64,000 nt of DNA from Streptomyces rishiriensis. Lineage in GTDB: Bacteria; Actinomycetota; Actinomycetes; Streptomycetales; Streptomycetaceae. The notes beneath the pieces are model-generated. The model did no database searches. It saw nothing but the letters and a program-made list of their open reading frames with translations, and was not told the DNA's origin. Every line of letters begins with the position of its first letter. Position 1 is the first letter of the stretch. This document shows positions 24,091 through 32,547 of the stretch, one piece after another. The translations under genes and the position numbers were made by a program. The stretch is taken from contig NZ_JAUSWV010000002.1 in NCBI RefSeq assembly GCF_030815485.1, positions 1,426,001-1,490,000 of the forward strand. The letters are read 5' to 3'.

Positions 24091-24930
24091 CTAAGCCGCC
24101 TGCGGGAGGAACGGCACGATCTCGTCCCCGCCGGGCTGCACCACGCCGTACGTGTTCTCGGGGACCTTGTTCCAGGCGCCGGGCAGGTCGCCCAGGGGCT
24201 CGGAGACGATGAGACGGGTCTCGTCGGAAACCTCGCGCAGAAACGCCATGTCGGGGTGGAGCGAGCGGAGCGTCTCCACCCGGGTGCTGTAGAACAGCGA
24301 CCGCGAGGCTCCCTGGCTGGAGTAGCGGAAGGCCCACAGGCGGGTTCCGTCGGTCACGGCGACCGTCATCTGGACCGGGAACTCCACCCCGTGCTCGTGG
24401 CCGACGCGTTCCACCAGGCCGACCATCCGCGCGACGGCGCCCGGCGGATCCTCCTCCAGGCCGAGGGTCAGGGCCAGGAAGAACATCATCTCGGAGTCCG
24501 TCGACCCCTCGATGTCGAGGAACAGCCGCGGGTCGACGGCGAGGGCGAGGTCCCGGCGCATCCGGTGGAAGTCGGCGATCGCGCCGTTGTGCATCCACAT
24601 CCAGCGCCCGTGCCGGAACGGGTGGGAGTTGGTCTGCTGCACCGCCGTGCCGGTCGAGGCCCGGATGTGCGCGAAGAAGAGCGGCGAGCGCACATGACCG
24701 GCGATCTCCCGCAGATTGCGGTTGCTCCACGCCGGGCCGATCTCGCGGACGACCGCGGGTGTCCCGTCGTCTGCCTGGAGCCCGTACCAGCCGACGCCGA
24801 AGCCGTCACCGTTCGTCGTCTCCACGCCCATCCTGGAGTGCAGACTCTGGTCGATCAGCGAGTGCGCCGGCCGGTAGAGAATCGTTTCGAGCAGGACAGG
24901 GGTTCCCGAGTAGGCGAGCCAACGGCACAT
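24091..24930 (-). CDS. Class II glutamine amidotransferase (EgtC/YafJ-like)
   Basis: 279-aa Ntn-hydrolase domain protein. It starts MCRWLAYSG, so after Met removal Cys is the N-terminal nucleophile. Family segments: TTNGDGFGVGWYG, FFAHIRASTGTAVQQTNSHPF, MWMHNGAIADF, and SEMMFFLAL. ATG 24930 is required for the N-terminal Cys; the upstream open frame is not used. It is stand-alone: no synthetase domain is fused. It is not near ergothioneine genes, so I call it EgtC-like by fold only. Confidence 0.88.
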   Translation of the reverse strand: MCRWLAYSGTPVLLETILYRPAHSLIDQSLHSRMGVETTNGDGFGVGWYGLQADDGTPAVVREIGPAWSNRNLREIAGHVRSPLFFAHIRASTGTAVQQTNSHPFRHGRWMWMHNGAIADFHRMRRDLALAVDPRLFLDIEGSTDSEMMFFLALTLGLEEDPPGAVARMVGLVERVGHEHGVEFPVQMTVAVTDGTRLWAFRYSSQGASRSLFYSTRVETLRSLHPDMAFLREVSDETRLIVSEPLGDLPGAWNKVPENTYGVVQPGGDEIVPFLPQAA

Positions 24931-25063
24931 CGTCTGCAGCCTTCCTGGTGATGCGGACGGGACTGCCCGTCCGGTCGGTCCGCGGACCTGTCCGTCCTCG
25001 CCACGCACAGCGCCCGGATGACGAACCCGGAGAAGGCGATCACGCCTGCTCCGTGCCGCCTGC

Positions 25064-25492
25064 TCAGTGGCGGGAGCCGCTCAGCACCATCTGCTTCGCC
25101 CTGTCGAACTCCTCGTCCGTGATGTCACCGCGGGCACGGATCTCGGAGAGCTTGGCGAGTTCGTCGACGCTGCTGGTGGCTGCCGTGCCCTTGGCGGTCT
25201 CGCGCACGTAGCTGTCGAAGGCCTGCTGCTGGTCACGCGCCTGCTTGATCTCCCTGCGGCCCATGTTCTTCCCCCGCGCGATCACGTAGACGAAGACACC
25301 CAGGAAGGGCAGTACGACGCAGAACACCAGCCAGCCCGCCTTGGCCCAGCCGCTGAGCTCGTCGTCCCGGAAGATGTCCATGACGATCCGGAACAGCAGG
25401 ACGAACCACATGATCCACAGGAAGAACACCAGCATCGTCCAGAAGGCGCTCAGCAGCGGATAGTCGTACGCGAGGTACATGTCCCCACTCAT
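25064..25492 (-). CDS. Membrane protein with PLDc_N-like helices and SHOCT domain
   Basis: 142-aa protein. Residues 10-70 hold two hydrophobic helices with an intervening basic/acidic loop (FRIVMDIFRDDELSGWAKAG), the phospholipase-D-N-like two-helix unit. A helical linker leads to a C-terminal SHOCT motif (SSVDELAKLSEIRARGDITD then EEFDRAKQMVL), a short oligomerisation domain. ATG 25492 has GGAGG five bases upstream; ATG 25480 is an alternative. A cluster of small membrane proteins follows on the same strand, suggesting a shared envelope or stress role. Confidence 0.8.
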   Translation of the reverse strand: MSGDMYLAYDYPLLSAFWTMLVFFLWIMWFVLLFRIVMDIFRDDELSGWAKAGWLVFCVVLPFLGVFVYVIARGKNMGRREIKQARDQQQAFDSYVRETAKGTAATSSVDELAKLSEIRARGDITDEEFDRAKQMVLSGSRH

Positions 25493-25601
25493 CTCTTCCT
25501 CCGTTCCGGGCCGGGGCCCGACATGCCGTGTGTGGCGTATTCAGGGTGCGCGCGGCGGTTCACGACGTCCTCACCCGAGGCGGGTGAGAGCACCGGCCTC
25601 C

Positions 25602-26291
25602 TCAGAGCGTCCCCGCGGGGGTCCCCGGCTCCGTGGCCCGGGCCCGGCGCAGCGCGGCCCGCCAGGCGAAGGCGACCGCGGCCTCGACCAGACCGAGCAG
25701 GACCAGCCACAGGCCGAGCAGCCGGGTCAGCGCCCGGGCGGACTCGGTCGGCAGGGCGAGCACGACGATCCCCGCGACGATGGCGAGCACGGCCGCGCCG
25801 AGCACGACCCCCCGGTGCGGCAGGTCCTTGGTGGCGAGCGCCGTGTAGAGGGTGAGGATGCCGGACACCAGCCACAGGACCCCGACGACGAGCGAGAGGG
25901 TCGCGATGGTCTGCAGTGGGTTCCTCAGGCACAGCACTCCGGCGACGACGTACAGCACCGCCAGGAGAAGGCCGGTGAGGCGCTCCCCGTGGTCCTCCCT
26001 CCCGAAGGCGGCGACGAACCGGAACACCCCGGTCACCAGCAGGTACAGGCCGATGAGGACCGCGAGGACGTGCAGGGTCTCGTCCGGCCAGACGAGGATC
26101 AGGATGCCCGGCACGAGCGTGGCGACCGCCGAGCCCAGGATCCAGGTCCAGGACCGCCCGAGCACACCCAGCGCCTCGGCGGGATCCGCGCCCATCGGCC
26201 CCGGTACCGCCCCGCCGGACGGCCGGTCACGACCGCCGAACGGATCGTCCGGTCCGGTGTGCGGTACGGGACCACCAGGCGAAACGCTCAT
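25602..26291 (-). CDS. HdeD/DUF308 family membrane protein
   Basis: 229-aa protein with a Gly/Pro-rich ~45-residue cytoplasmic start and six membrane helices in three DUF308-type hairpins (WILGSAVATLVPGILILVWP; LTGLLLAVLYVVAGVLCLRN; VVLGAAVLAIVAGIVVLALP). HdeD in Escherichia coli is linked to acid resistance at high cell density; that role is not shown here. 45 bp downstream of the 65-aa gene, same strand. Confidence 0.85.
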   Translation of the reverse strand: MSVSPGGPVPHTGPDDPFGGRDRPSGGAVPGPMGADPAEALGVLGRSWTWILGSAVATLVPGILILVWPDETLHVLAVLIGLYLLVTGVFRFVAAFGREDHGERLTGLLLAVLYVVAGVLCLRNPLQTIATLSLVVGVLWLVSGILTLYTALATKDLPHRGVVLGAAVLAIVAGIVVLALPTESARALTRLLGLWLVLLGLVEAAVAFAWRAALRRARATEPGTPAGTL

Positions 26292-26336
26292 GACTCCTCC
26301 TCGTGCCGGCCGGGGACGACGACGCGCCCCGGCACA

Positions 26337-26534
26337 TCACTCCGGCAGCTGACGCATTTCCAGGACCCGCAGCCCCAGGGACTGGCAACGGGCCAGCAGC
26401 CCGTACAGGTGCGCCTCGTCGACGACGTAGCCGAACAGGACGGTCTGACCGGACATGACCACATGGTCCAGTTCGGGGAAGACCCTGGTCAGCGCCTCCG
26501 ACAGGTGTCCGTCGACGCGGATCTCGTAGCGCAT
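26337..26534 (-). CDS. Small conserved protein, 65 aa
   Basis: Small alpha/beta protein (VDGHLSEALTRVFPELDHVV then LFGYVVDEAHLYGLLARCQSLGLRVLEMR). The pattern, sensor-like strand-helix-strand ending with a conserved Leu/Arg helix, resembles small actinobacterial proteins found beside stress membrane genes. No catalytic residues. It lies directly upstream of the HdeD-like gene on the same strand and may be co-transcribed. Confidence 0.7.
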   Translation of the reverse strand: MRYEIRVDGHLSEALTRVFPELDHVVMSGQTVLFGYVVDEAHLYGLLARCQSLGLRVLEMRQLPE

Positions 26535-26726
26535 GAGCTGCTCTCCCGGGATGGCCTGGGACTGGCGGACTGCGCACTCACCCTGCGATCCTGCGCCCCC
26601 GCCGGAGCGGACGGCCTCACCCCGTGCAGGTGATACCTCGAGCGACCCGCGTTCCGTCGGTGTCCGCGCAGGTCACTGCCCCTCGGTGTCCGCGCGGTCG
26701 GTGGGCGTCCGGCCGTCGGAGCCCCT

Positions 26727-27248
26727 CTAGTGCGTCACGAGAAGTTTGAAGGCGATGATCAGCAGGCCGAGCACGAGGTTCACCGAGGCTGTGACCACCA
26801 CCATGCGCCACGAGGCTCCGGCCCGTCGTGCCCCCGCCGAGGACCAGCCGACCTGGCCCGCCACGGCGACCGCGAGCGCGAGCCAGAGGGCTCCGTCGAG
26901 GTCGAGGCCGAGCAGCGGGCTGACGGCCACGGCGACGGCCGACGGGAGTGCCGCCTTGACGATGGGCCACTCCTCGCGGCACACGTGCAGCACCACCCGA
27001 CGGTCAAGGCTCCGCTGCACCAACCGCGCTCCGAACAACTGGGCGTGCACATGAGCGATCCAGAACGACACTCCCGTGAGCAACAGCAGCAGCACGAGCT
27101 CCAGCCGGGGGAACGAGCCCAGGGTGCCCGCGCCGACGATCACCGAGGCGGCGAGCATGGATCCGTAGACGCCCCCGGTGTAGTCGGCGGTCCTCCTGCG
27201 CTCGGCGGCGCGTTCCCGGGCCGCCGTCACGCGTGCGGTCCTCGGCAT
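26727..27248 (-). CDS. Four-helix integral membrane protein
   Basis: 173-aa protein with a basic N-terminus (RVTAARERAAERRRTADYTG) and about four hydrophobic helices: VYGSMLAASVIVGAGTLGSF, LELVLLLLLTGVSFWIAH, ALPSAVAVAVSPLLGL and SVNLVLGLLIIAFKLLV. ATG 27248 is behind GAGAGAGG. The open frame upstream is a Ser/Asp repeat-coding stretch (SDSSDSPDSS) without signal character, so the later start is preferred. No family name is certain. Confidence 0.65.
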   Translation of the reverse strand: MPRTARVTAARERAAERRRTADYTGGVYGSMLAASVIVGAGTLGSFPRLELVLLLLLTGVSFWIAHVHAQLFGARLVQRSLDRRVVLHVCREEWPIVKAALPSAVAVAVSPLLGLDLDGALWLALAVAVAGQVGWSSAGARRAGASWRMVVVTASVNLVLGLLIIAFKLLVTH

Positions 27249-27372
27249 CGCGACCTCTCTCGGCGAGTGGGACGAGTCAGGCGAGTCGGATGAATCAGAC
27301 GGACGGGTGTCCACACCTGCCATCACAGCGGAGAAGCCCGGTCGGTACCTCACCCCCCACGGGCGAGCCGGA

Positions 27373-27388
27373 GGGGCGCCGAAGCCCC
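27373..27388 (-). terminator. Short hairpin after LAL gene
   Basis: GGGGC (27373-27377) pairs with GCCCC (27384-27388), 6-nt loop, just past the stop of the LAL regulator on the minus strand. Confidence 0.35.
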
Positions 27389-27390
27389 GC

Positions 27391-30120
27391 TCACAGGAGC
27401 TTCAGCTCGCGGGCGCGGCGCACCGCGTCGTTGCGGCGGTTGACCGCCAGCTTCCGGTAGACGCTCTTGAGGTGGGTCTTGACCGTGTTCACGGAGACGA
27501 ACAGGTCGGCGGCGATCTCCTCCGTCGACATCGTCAGGGCGAGCCTGCTGAGCACGTCGCGTTCGCGTCCGCTGAGCTCCTCCACGAGCGGGAGCGGCGG
27601 GCCGTCGGACGCCGCCGCGCCGGGTGCTCCCCGGTCCGCCCGCCGCACCCGTGGTGCCATGGCGTCCAGCAACGGGCGGATCCACGGACCGGCCTCGCCG
27701 AAAGGCCGCCGCAGCCCGTCCCGCCGCGCCTCGCGCAGGGCCTGGGCGACCAGTCGGCGCGCGGTGGCCGCGTCTCCCGCCCGGTCCGCCGCCTGCGCGC
27801 GCACCAGCAGGGCCCGGACGGTCACCGCGGGGCCCGCGCGGCCTTGTGGCCGCACATCGTCGAGCAGGTCGATCGCCACCCCGGGCCGGCCCGCCGCGAG
27901 ATGGGCGCGCGCGGCCGCCACCGCGCACGCCGGTTGCTCGCCGGACACCGCCCGCAGCACCTCGACAGCCGTCTCGGGCCGGCCTTCCGCCAGATGTACG
28001 GCGGAGACGACGAGCGCCGTCTGGCCCGCGGCCCAGGGGGAGACCACGGTGGCCGGAACAGCTCGTTCTGCCGCTTCGAGAGCTGCTCGGGTGTCGCCGC
28101 GGGCCAGATGCAGACGGGCGGTCGCGATGGCCCGGCCCGCCTCCATGACCGGGTCCTCCAGAGCCGGGTCCGTCCCGCCCGCCCCGGCCGCCTCGGCAAG
28201 GAGCCTGCGGGCCCGGCCCAGGTCGTCGCGGTCGACGGCGACGGCGGCCAGCACCAGGCGCCCCATGCCGGAACCCGACGGCTGGGGCAGGCCGTACCGC
28301 TCCGTCACCGTCACCGCCGCCCGGGCCTTGCGCTCCGCTCTGCCGAGCCAGCCGTCCAGATAGTCGATCAGAGCCAGCCCGCCGAGCGAGTCCTCGCGGG
28401 CGAGCGCCGTGGAGGCCCCTGCCCCGGACCCGGCCACCTGCGACAGGGCGGCACACGCCTCGTCGAACCGCCCCGCCCACAGGCGTGCCGAGCCCAGGTG
28501 GGCCAGCAGCAGCGCGGTGAGTTCGGGATGTCGCTCCAGCAGATGGGCCGGAGCCCGGCCGCACAGTGCCTCGGCCGCCGCCGCGGCCCTCTCCGCCCGG
28601 CCCGGCTCGCCGGTCAGCCGGCCGGCCAGCGTCTCGAGCAGGGCGCAGCTCAGCCGGGCCGCCACCATGCCGGGCTCCTCGCCCGCCGCGGTCCACGCGG
28701 CCGTCAGCACCTGCTCCGCCGCTGCGCCGGGTTCGACCGTCGGGCCCAGCCCGGCCGTCAGGCCCTGCTCCGCGTCACGCAGGTGCCGCAGGCCCCGGTC
28801 GAGATCGCGCCGGGACAGTTCACGGGCGGCGCGGACCAGGTCCGTCGCGGGTCCGGTGGCCTCCGGTCCCATCCGGGCGAACAGGTCGGCGAGTTCCTCG
28901 GAGCCCAGGCCGGTGAAGAGCCAGCCGATGGCGAAGTCGTCGATCAGGGCGCCGGCGGTGAACTCCCAGTCACCGGCGGCAGCGCCCTGGCCCAGCGTCT
29001 CCGTGAGGGAGCCCGAGCCCCGCAGCCAGCGCGCGGCCCGCCGGTGCAACTCGGGCTCCAGTCCTGGCGAGCGCATGCGCAGATGGGCTCGGAGGATCTC
29101 CGCGAACAGCGGGTGAAGGCGGTACCAGTCCTGCCCGAGATGCTCCACGAAGGCGTTCTCGCGGTGCAGGCCGGCCAGGATGGGCCCGGCGTCGGTACGC
29201 TCGGTCAACGCGTTCACCAGCTCGGGGCGGAAGCGGTCGAGGACGCTGACCCGCAGCAGGACGTCCTGTGTCTCGGGCGGCTGCCGTCGGAGCACCTCCG
29301 CCAGCAGGAAGTCGGCGACCGTGGAGTGGTCGGCTTCGAACTCCTTCAGATACGTCTCCGGATCCGGGTGCTCACGTGCGGCGAGGGCGCACAGCCGCAG
29401 TCCGGCGGCCCAGCCCCGGGTGCGGTCCACGAGGCCCTGCGTCGCGTGCGCCGCAAGCCGCAGTCCGTGCAGATCGAGGAGTTCGGCCGCCTCCTGGGAG
29501 GTGAAGGCCAGCTCCGCGCCCCGGATCTCCGTCAGGTCGCCGGCCGCCCGGTACCGGTGCAGCGGCAGCAGCGGCTCGGTACGGGTGACGAGGATCAGGC
29601 GCAGTCCGTCGCCGGCGTGGTGCAGGACGAACTCCAGCTGATCGGCGACCTCCGGGGCGATCATCCGGTCGTACTCGTCGAGCACCACGGTCACCGGCCG
29701 GTCCCGGACGCTCAGCTCGGCGGCGAGCCGGGCCAGCAGGTTGGGCGGCACACGGCTCGCGTCCGCCGGGCAGCCGATCCCGGCGGGCAGCGACGCCCCG
29801 GAGGCCCGCAGGGCCTGGAGCAGGTACGCCCAGAGCATTCCCGGACCCTGCTCCGCCGCGTCCGTGGTGAGCCAGGCGACGGGCAGGTCGCGGGCCGCGG
29901 CCCAGTCCGCGACCAGCAGCGTCTTCCCCGCGCCCGCGGCGCCGTTGACCATGGTCAGCGGGGTCCGCAACGCCTGGTCGAGATGGCTGACCAGCCGTTC
30001 ACGGCGCAGGAACGTCTCCGGCCGGGCCGGTATGGCGAACCGCGTGCGCAGAAACGGATCGCCCTGAGGATCGACGTACGACGCCGTCGGATCGGTGTCG
30101 CTCTGCTCGAGCCCAGCCAT
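27391..30120 (-). CDS. LAL-type LuxR transcriptional regulator
   Basis: Large ATP-binding regulator of the MalT/LAL type, about 909 aa. Near residue 60, GAAGAGKTLL is the Walker A motif; VTVVLDEYDRM carries the Walker B region. A long helical repeat region (Ala/Arg-rich, ~330-830) follows. The C-terminal LuxR helix-turn-helix is clear: LSGRERDVLSRLALTMSTEE and NTVKTHLKSVYRKLAVNRRN. ATG 30120 is used; GTG 30129 is in frame. Targets unknown; the neighbours (PhzF-like divergent, small membrane genes downstream) are the first candidates. Confidence 0.88.
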   Translation of the reverse strand: MAGLEQSDTDPTASYVDPQGDPFLRTRFAIPARPETFLRRERLVSHLDQALRTPLTMVNGAAGAGKTLLVADWAAARDLPVAWLTTDAAEQGPGMLWAYLLQALRASGASLPAGIGCPADASRVPPNLLARLAAELSVRDRPVTVVLDEYDRMIAPEVADQLEFVLHHAGDGLRLILVTRTEPLLPLHRYRAAGDLTEIRGAELAFTSQEAAELLDLHGLRLAAHATQGLVDRTRGWAAGLRLCALAAREHPDPETYLKEFEADHSTVADFLLAEVLRRQPPETQDVLLRVSVLDRFRPELVNALTERTDAGPILAGLHRENAFVEHLGQDWYRLHPLFAEILRAHLRMRSPGLEPELHRRAARWLRGSGSLTETLGQGAAAGDWEFTAGALIDDFAIGWLFTGLGSEELADLFARMGPEATGPATDLVRAARELSRRDLDRGLRHLRDAEQGLTAGLGPTVEPGAAAEQVLTAAWTAAGEEPGMVAARLSCALLETLAGRLTGEPGRAERAAAAAEALCGRAPAHLLERHPELTALLLAHLGSARLWAGRFDEACAALSQVAGSGAGASTALAREDSLGGLALIDYLDGWLGRAERKARAAVTVTERYGLPQPSGSGMGRLVLAAVAVDRDDLGRARRLLAEAAGAGGTDPALEDPVMEAGRAIATARLHLARGDTRAALEAAERAVPATVVSPWAAGQTALVVSAVHLAEGRPETAVEVLRAVSGEQPACAVAAARAHLAAGRPGVAIDLLDDVRPQGRAGPAVTVRALLVRAQAADRAGDAATARRLVAQALREARRDGLRRPFGEAGPWIRPLLDAMAPRVRRADRGAPGAAASDGPPLPLVEELSGRERDVLSRLALTMSTEEIAADLFVSVNTVKTHLKSVYRKLAVNRRNDAVRRARELKLL

Positions 30121-30290
30121 GGCGTTCACCGCCCGTGGTCGTCAGGTCATGCGCCGTGCTCTTCGCCCTCAGGATCCCAGGGTTCCGCCCCAGGTGCCCT
30201 GCGGGAGTGCCGCGCGGGACGATCCGGGCCCGGTCACGGAGGGTGCCGGTGCGTGCCGGACGAAACCGGGCCAGGACGCGCGGATTGGCC

Positions 30291-30329
30291 TTGGCCGACG
30301 GCCCCGCCCACCCCCTACCGTCAGCGGCA
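30291..30329 (+). promoter_or_regulatory. Leaderless promoter of PhzF gene
   Basis: -35 TTGGCC (30291-30296), 19-bp spacer, -10 TACCGT (30316-30321), then seven bases to ATG 30329. Transcription should start at or next to the start codon. Confidence 0.6.
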
Positions 30330-31138
30330 TGCGCATCCGAATCGTCGACGCCTTCACCGACCGCCCCTTCACCGGCAACCCGGCCGGGGTCCTGCTCCTG
30401 GACGCCTTCCCGGACGACAACCGGCTCCAGAACGTGGCTCTGGAGGTCAACCACGCCGAGACGGCGTTCGCCCACCCCCTCCCCCAGGGCGGTGCAGCGG
30501 ACTGGGCCCTGCGCTGGTTCACCCCCGTGGCCGAGGTCGACATGTGCGGCCACGCCACGCTCGCCACCGCCCACGTCCTGCACACCACGGGCGCCCACGA
30601 GGGCCCGGTGCGCTTCGCCACCCGCAGTGGTGTCCTGGTCGCGGCGCCCGCCGAGGACGGCTCGATCACCCTGGACTTCCCGACCGCCCCGCTGACCGAG
30701 GTCGAGATCCCGGACGGGGTCACCGAGGCCCTGGGCGCCGAGCCGCTGACCTGCTCCGACACCGGCCCGCACGTCGGCGACCTGCTGGTCGAGCTCGCCG
30801 ACGAGAAGACCGTCCACGCCCTGAAGCCCGACCACAAGGCACTGGCCGCGCACTCCCGCCGCGGCGTCATCGCGACCGCCCGCGCCGAGAACCCGGACCT
30901 GGGATACGACTTCGTCTCCCGCTGCTTCTTCCCGAACCTCGGCATCGACGAGGACCCGGTGACGGGCAGCGCCCACACCGCCCTGGCGCCCTACTGGGCC
31001 GAACGCCTCGGCCGCACCGCCCTGACCGGCCTCCAGGCCTCGCCCCGAGCCGGCCGGGTCCGCACCGAACTGTGCGGTGCGCGCACCCTGCTGAGCGGCC
31101 GGGCGGTCACGGTCATCGAGGGCGAGCTGCTCGTCTGA
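30329..31138 (+). CDS. PhzF family isomerase/epimerase
   Basis: 269-aa protein of the PhzF/diaminopimelate-epimerase fold. Start RIRIVDAFTDRPFTGNPAGV; Glu in EVNHAETAFA is the usual catalytic acid position; the CGHATLATAHVL motif is present; DPVTGSAHTALAPYWAERLG closes the second half. Most actinobacterial members have unknown substrates; presence of PhzF alone does not imply phenazine synthesis, and no phenazine genes adjoin. Divergent from the LAL regulator. Confidence 0.88.
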   Translation: MRIRIVDAFTDRPFTGNPAGVLLLDAFPDDNRLQNVALEVNHAETAFAHPLPQGGAADWALRWFTPVAEVDMCGHATLATAHVLHTTGAHEGPVRFATRSGVLVAAPAEDGSITLDFPTAPLTEVEIPDGVTEALGAEPLTCSDTGPHVGDLLVELADEKTVHALKPDHKALAAHSRRGVIATARAENPDLGYDFVSRCFFPNLGIDEDPVTGSAHTALAPYWAERLGRTALTGLQASPRAGRVRTELCGARTLLSGRAVTVIEGELLV

Positions 31139-31184
31139 GTGCCGACGGGCGTGCCGACGGCCGGGCGGGAAGGCGGGGGTCGGC

Positions 31185-31985
31185 TCACGCCGTCGGCAGC
31201 CACCCCACCTTCCCCGCCAGCAGCGCGTATCCGACGAAGGCCCCGATGTCGAGCAGGGAGTGCGCCACCACCAGGGGGCCCACCCGGCCCCAGCGGCGGT
31301 AGAGGTAGACGAACACCACGCCCATCACCATGTTGCCGATGAAGCCGCCGATGCCCTGATAGAGGTGATAGGAGCCGCGCAGCACGGCACTGGCCACGAG
31401 CGCCGTGCCCGGCGTCCAGCCCAACTGGCCCAGTCGGCGCAGCAGATAGCCGACGACGATGACCTCTTCGAGGATCGCGTTCTGCATCGCGGACATGATC
31501 AGCACCGGGTACTTCCACCACACGTCCGGCAGCGCCTCCGGCACCACCGTGAGGTTGAAGCCGAGTCCGCGTGCCGCCAGGTAGAAGGCGATGCCGGTGC
31601 TGCCGATCACCGCCGCGACCGCCGCCCCGCGACCGAGGTCCGGCCAGGGCCGGGTGCGGTCGAAGCCCAGGGTCCGCAGCCCCTGTCCCTCGCGCAGCAG
31701 GAAGTGGGCGACGAGCGCCACCGGGACGAGCGCCGTGGCGATCCCGAACAGCTGCCAGGCGAGATCGAGCCATGGACGGCCGGGCGCGGCCGAGGCGTTG
31801 AGAGTCGCCGCCTGATCCTTCAAGCCGCCCGGCTTGGTGACCGATCCGACAAAGCTGATCAGGGCGGACACCCCGCTCGCACCGAGCGAAACCCCCAGGA
31901 CGAGCAGTGTCTCGTCGCGGAAAATCCGTCGCGTGAGCTGCTCCCGCGGAAAAGAATCAGCCACCGACCCTGCCTCCACCTGCAC
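31185..31985 (-). CDS. CPBP family intramembrane protease
   Basis: 267-aa membrane protein of the CAAX protease/bacteriocin-processing (CPBP) family. Seven or so hydrophobic helices. Motif 1 reads NAILEEVIVVGYLLRRLG: the two Glu are present but the usual Arg of EExxxR is Val. Motif 2 has His in GSYHLYQGIGGFIGN, and the third is VAHSLLDIGAF with His and Asp. GTG 31985 has GGAGA upstream and starts like homologues (QVEAGSV). Substrate unknown. Confidence 0.85.
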   Translation of the reverse strand: MQVEAGSVADSFPREQLTRRIFRDETLLVLGVSLGASGVSALISFVGSVTKPGGLKDQAATLNASAAPGRPWLDLAWQLFGIATALVPVALVAHFLLREGQGLRTLGFDRTRPWPDLGRGAAVAAVIGSTGIAFYLAARGLGFNLTVVPEALPDVWWKYPVLIMSAMQNAILEEVIVVGYLLRRLGQLGWTPGTALVASAVLRGSYHLYQGIGGFIGNMVMGVVFVYLYRRWGRVGPLVVAHSLLDIGAFVGYALLAGKVGWLPTA

Positions 31986-32547
31986 GCTTGTCTCCAGTTG
32001 CGGGTACCCGCCGCATCCCCACCGCTGCCTCGCCAGGGTCTCGAAAGACGTCACGAGATCGTGCGTGACAGGCCGTCGGGGGACGGACGCCGTACGGGGG
32101 CGCACCTCCTCTTCGCAGGCCGAGCGGCGCGATTCCGCCACGGGGCCGACAGGGAGGGGAACACCACCGTCATGGGACGTCACAGCTTGCCCGATCAGCA
32201 CGGGCCGGGCGGCAGCGACCCCCGTCCGCGTATCCCGCCGCCGTGCCGTGGCCGCGCCTTGGCCGTGCCGTGGCCGTCGCGACCGCCCGCGTGCTCACGG
32301 TCGCGGGAGGCGCCGCGGCCGCCGTACGCAGCGGATCACTTTCCTGGGACTCGTCCTGCCGCGACCACCCCCCACGGCGATCCGGCGCACAGGGCGACCG
32401 GCCTGCTCGCCCTGCCCGGACAAGCGTCCAGTCGCCCAACCGACGACTGGACGACTGGACGACTGGACGACGACAAGGACTACCGCGTCCGGTACCCCCC
32501 ACACACCCCACACCGCGGCGGGCGGGGCGCCGGAAAGCCTGCGGACC
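31986..32547. other. 562-bp gap with short repeats, no gene seen
   Basis: Between two minus-strand genes. Contents: a 15-bp direct repeat GCCGTGCCGTGGCCG at 32240-32254 and 32262-32276; three tandem 8-bp CGACTGGA units at 32444-32467, whose start pairs with GTCCAGTCG at 32426-32434 to give a hairpin. Open frames here lack coding bias or homology that I recognise. Confidence 0.7.

Noticed and set aside
22426-24951. Very long plus-strand open frames such as 21847-24951
   Set aside because: They run antisense through PadR and SDR genes and have no homology; typical high-GC shadow frames.
30329-31138. Phenazine biosynthesis cluster from PhzF
   Set aside because: No other phz genes are nearby; PhzF-fold proteins are widespread.
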